A DNA stretch of 64,000 nt. Origin: Terriglobus albidus (lineage in GTDB: Bacteria > Acidobacteriota > Terriglobia > Terriglobales > Acidobacteriaceae). The DNA is taken from NCBI RefSeq assembly GCF_025685425.1, contig NZ_JAGTAS010000056.1, forward strand, positions 124,001-188,000, written 5' to 3'. Below the pieces are notes generated by a model, which saw nothing but the letters and a program-made list of their open reading frames with translations, was not told the DNA's origin and did not search any database. Every line of letters starts with the position of its first letter. Within the stretch, counting starts at the first letter, position 1. Of this stretch, positions 63,203-64,000 are shown one piece after another. Position numbers and translations under genes: made by a program.

Positions 63203-64000
63203 ATGTTGTGCTTTGGCTGCTTTCTTAGAGGATTCGCTGGGACCGTCATCATTGCAGCCGTTGGCGCAAATGCACAGCAGTCTACGATCGGCTGGACAGA
63301 CTATCTGGGCGGTCCGGACAGCTCGCACTTTTCTCCTTTGAAGCAGATAACGCCGGCCAACATCAGCAAGCTTGAAATGGTATGGAACTTTCCGGCAGGC
63401 GATGGCAACTACACCTTCAGTCCATTAGTAGTGGATAACATCGCGTACGTTGCTGCGCACCAAGGTGCGCTGGTCGCTTTGGATGCCACGACTGGCAAAG
63501 AGATCTGGTCGCATCCATTCGCCGGTGGTGGTGTACGCGCCGGCATTGGTGGCCAGCGTGGCTTGAACTATTGGGAGAGCAAAGATCGCAAAGATCGTCG
63601 AATCTTCGTCACCACAAACGGCTTCCTTTATTGCATTGACGCGATAAACGGCAAGGATATCGACTCGTTCGCCGACCATGGGCGGCTGGACCTGAAAACA
63701 GGTATCGATCGCACGCCGGTCTCTCTCGGTTCCAGAACCCCGGGAAGGACATTCGAAAATCTGATCATCCTTGGTAGCTTTCCTGGCGAAGGCTACCTCG
63801 CGCCTCCCGGCGATATTCGTGCATTCGACATTCACACGGGTAAGTTGGTCTGGATCTTCCACACTATCCCACGCCCTGGCGAGATGGGCTACGAAACATG
63901 GCCGAAGGATGGGTACAAATACCTGGGCGGTGTAGACGTGTGGGGTGAGTTCACCATAGACGTGAAGCGCGGCATCGTCTACTTCCCGGTCTCATCGACG
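63203..64000 (+). CDS. PQQ-dependent dehydrogenase, N-terminal part (cut by window end)
   Basis: 266 residues are visible before the window ends. A signal peptide (MLCFGCFLRGFAGTVIIAAV) leads to a PQQ propeller start (DYLGGPDSSHFSPLKQITPA) and blades GALVALDATTGKEIWSHPF, IFVTTNGFLYCIDAINGKDI and DIRAFDIHTGKLVWIFHTIP. It is of the glucose-dehydrogenase type, like the enzyme at 5941. GGGGAGAG precedes the ATG. It is 41 bp after the VCBS gene, probably one operon. Whether it has a cytochrome domain cannot be seen. Confidence 0.85.
   Translation, partial: MLCFGCFLRGFAGTVIIAAVGANAQQSTIGWTDYLGGPDSSHFSPLKQITPANISKLEMVWNFPAGDGNYTFSPLVVDNIAYVAAHQGALVALDATTGKEIWSHPFAGGGVRAGIGGQRGLNYWESKDRKDRRIFVTTNGFLYCIDAINGKDIDSFADHGRLDLKTGIDRTPVSLGSRTPGRTFENLIILGSFPGEGYLAPPGDIRAFDIHTGKLVWIFHTIPRPGEMGYETWPKDGYKYLGGVDVWGEFTIDVKRGIVYFPVSST

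Overview
The window looks like chromosome of a soil Acidobacteriota bacterium (Terriglobia, Acidobacteriaceae-like; inference). The support is four very large TonB-dependent receptors of the carboxypeptidase-regulatory/Oar type with no SusD partner, three PQQ dehydrogenases, many secreted carbohydrate-active proteins, malectin- and VCBS-type proteins, and moderately high GC. I saw no rRNA, tRNA, CRISPR array, integrase or complete insertion sequence.

Layout. 0-3.5 kb: an AraC regulator cut by the window edge, a frameshifted DinB pseudogene, cytochrome P460, a membrane protein, a flavin reductase and a glycoside hydrolase scrap. 3.8-15.3 kb: a plus-strand run of beta-helix protein, PQQ dehydrogenase, small ABM-like protein, SMP-30 lactonase, MFS transporter, bicupin and a double beta-helix/SMP-30-like protein. 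It reads as polymer cleavage, periplasmic oxidation of an aldose to a lactone, lactone hydrolysis and sugar-acid uptake. 15.3-28.7 kb: DJ-1/PfpI protein, GH3, a membrane protein with malectin domains, TonB receptor 1, MFS transporter, GH43 arabinanase-like enzyme and a secreted beta-sandwich protein. GH3 and receptor 1 share an upstream DNA module.

28.7-36.7 kb is different: a TetR regulator with three matching palindromic operators, two paralogous small membrane proteins, a secreted alpha/beta-barrel protein, a thioredoxin-like protein, a membrane zincin (HEVTH), CcdA, a metallo-beta-lactamase-fold protein, and a divergent XRE regulator/alpha-beta hydrolase pair. This looks like an envelope thiol-redox or stress cassette and is the best candidate for an undescribed system. 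36.75-37.3 kb is decayed sequence ending in a strong terminator.

37.5-54.4 kb: receptors 2, 3 and 4 with a GH28-like enzyme, a LacI regulator, an alpha/beta-barrel paralogue and a CE1-type esterase. 54.9-64 kb: a seven-heme cytochrome-TPR protein, a cytochrome-PQQ dehydrogenase, a mutarotase-like protein, a DUF1080/VCBS protein and a third PQQ dehydrogenase cut by the window end.

Regulatory DNA is rich. One LacI-type operator class (GGAAACGTTTTCC) lies at 26.04, 26.24 and 50.46 kb. A second (AAGTAAACGTTT) lies at 54.55, 54.69, 59.57 and 61.13 kb, partly spread by DNA duplication. Two copies of a 114-115 bp inverted-repeat element lie at 32.8 and 50.6 kb. All functions are read from the sequence by eye; no database search was possible.
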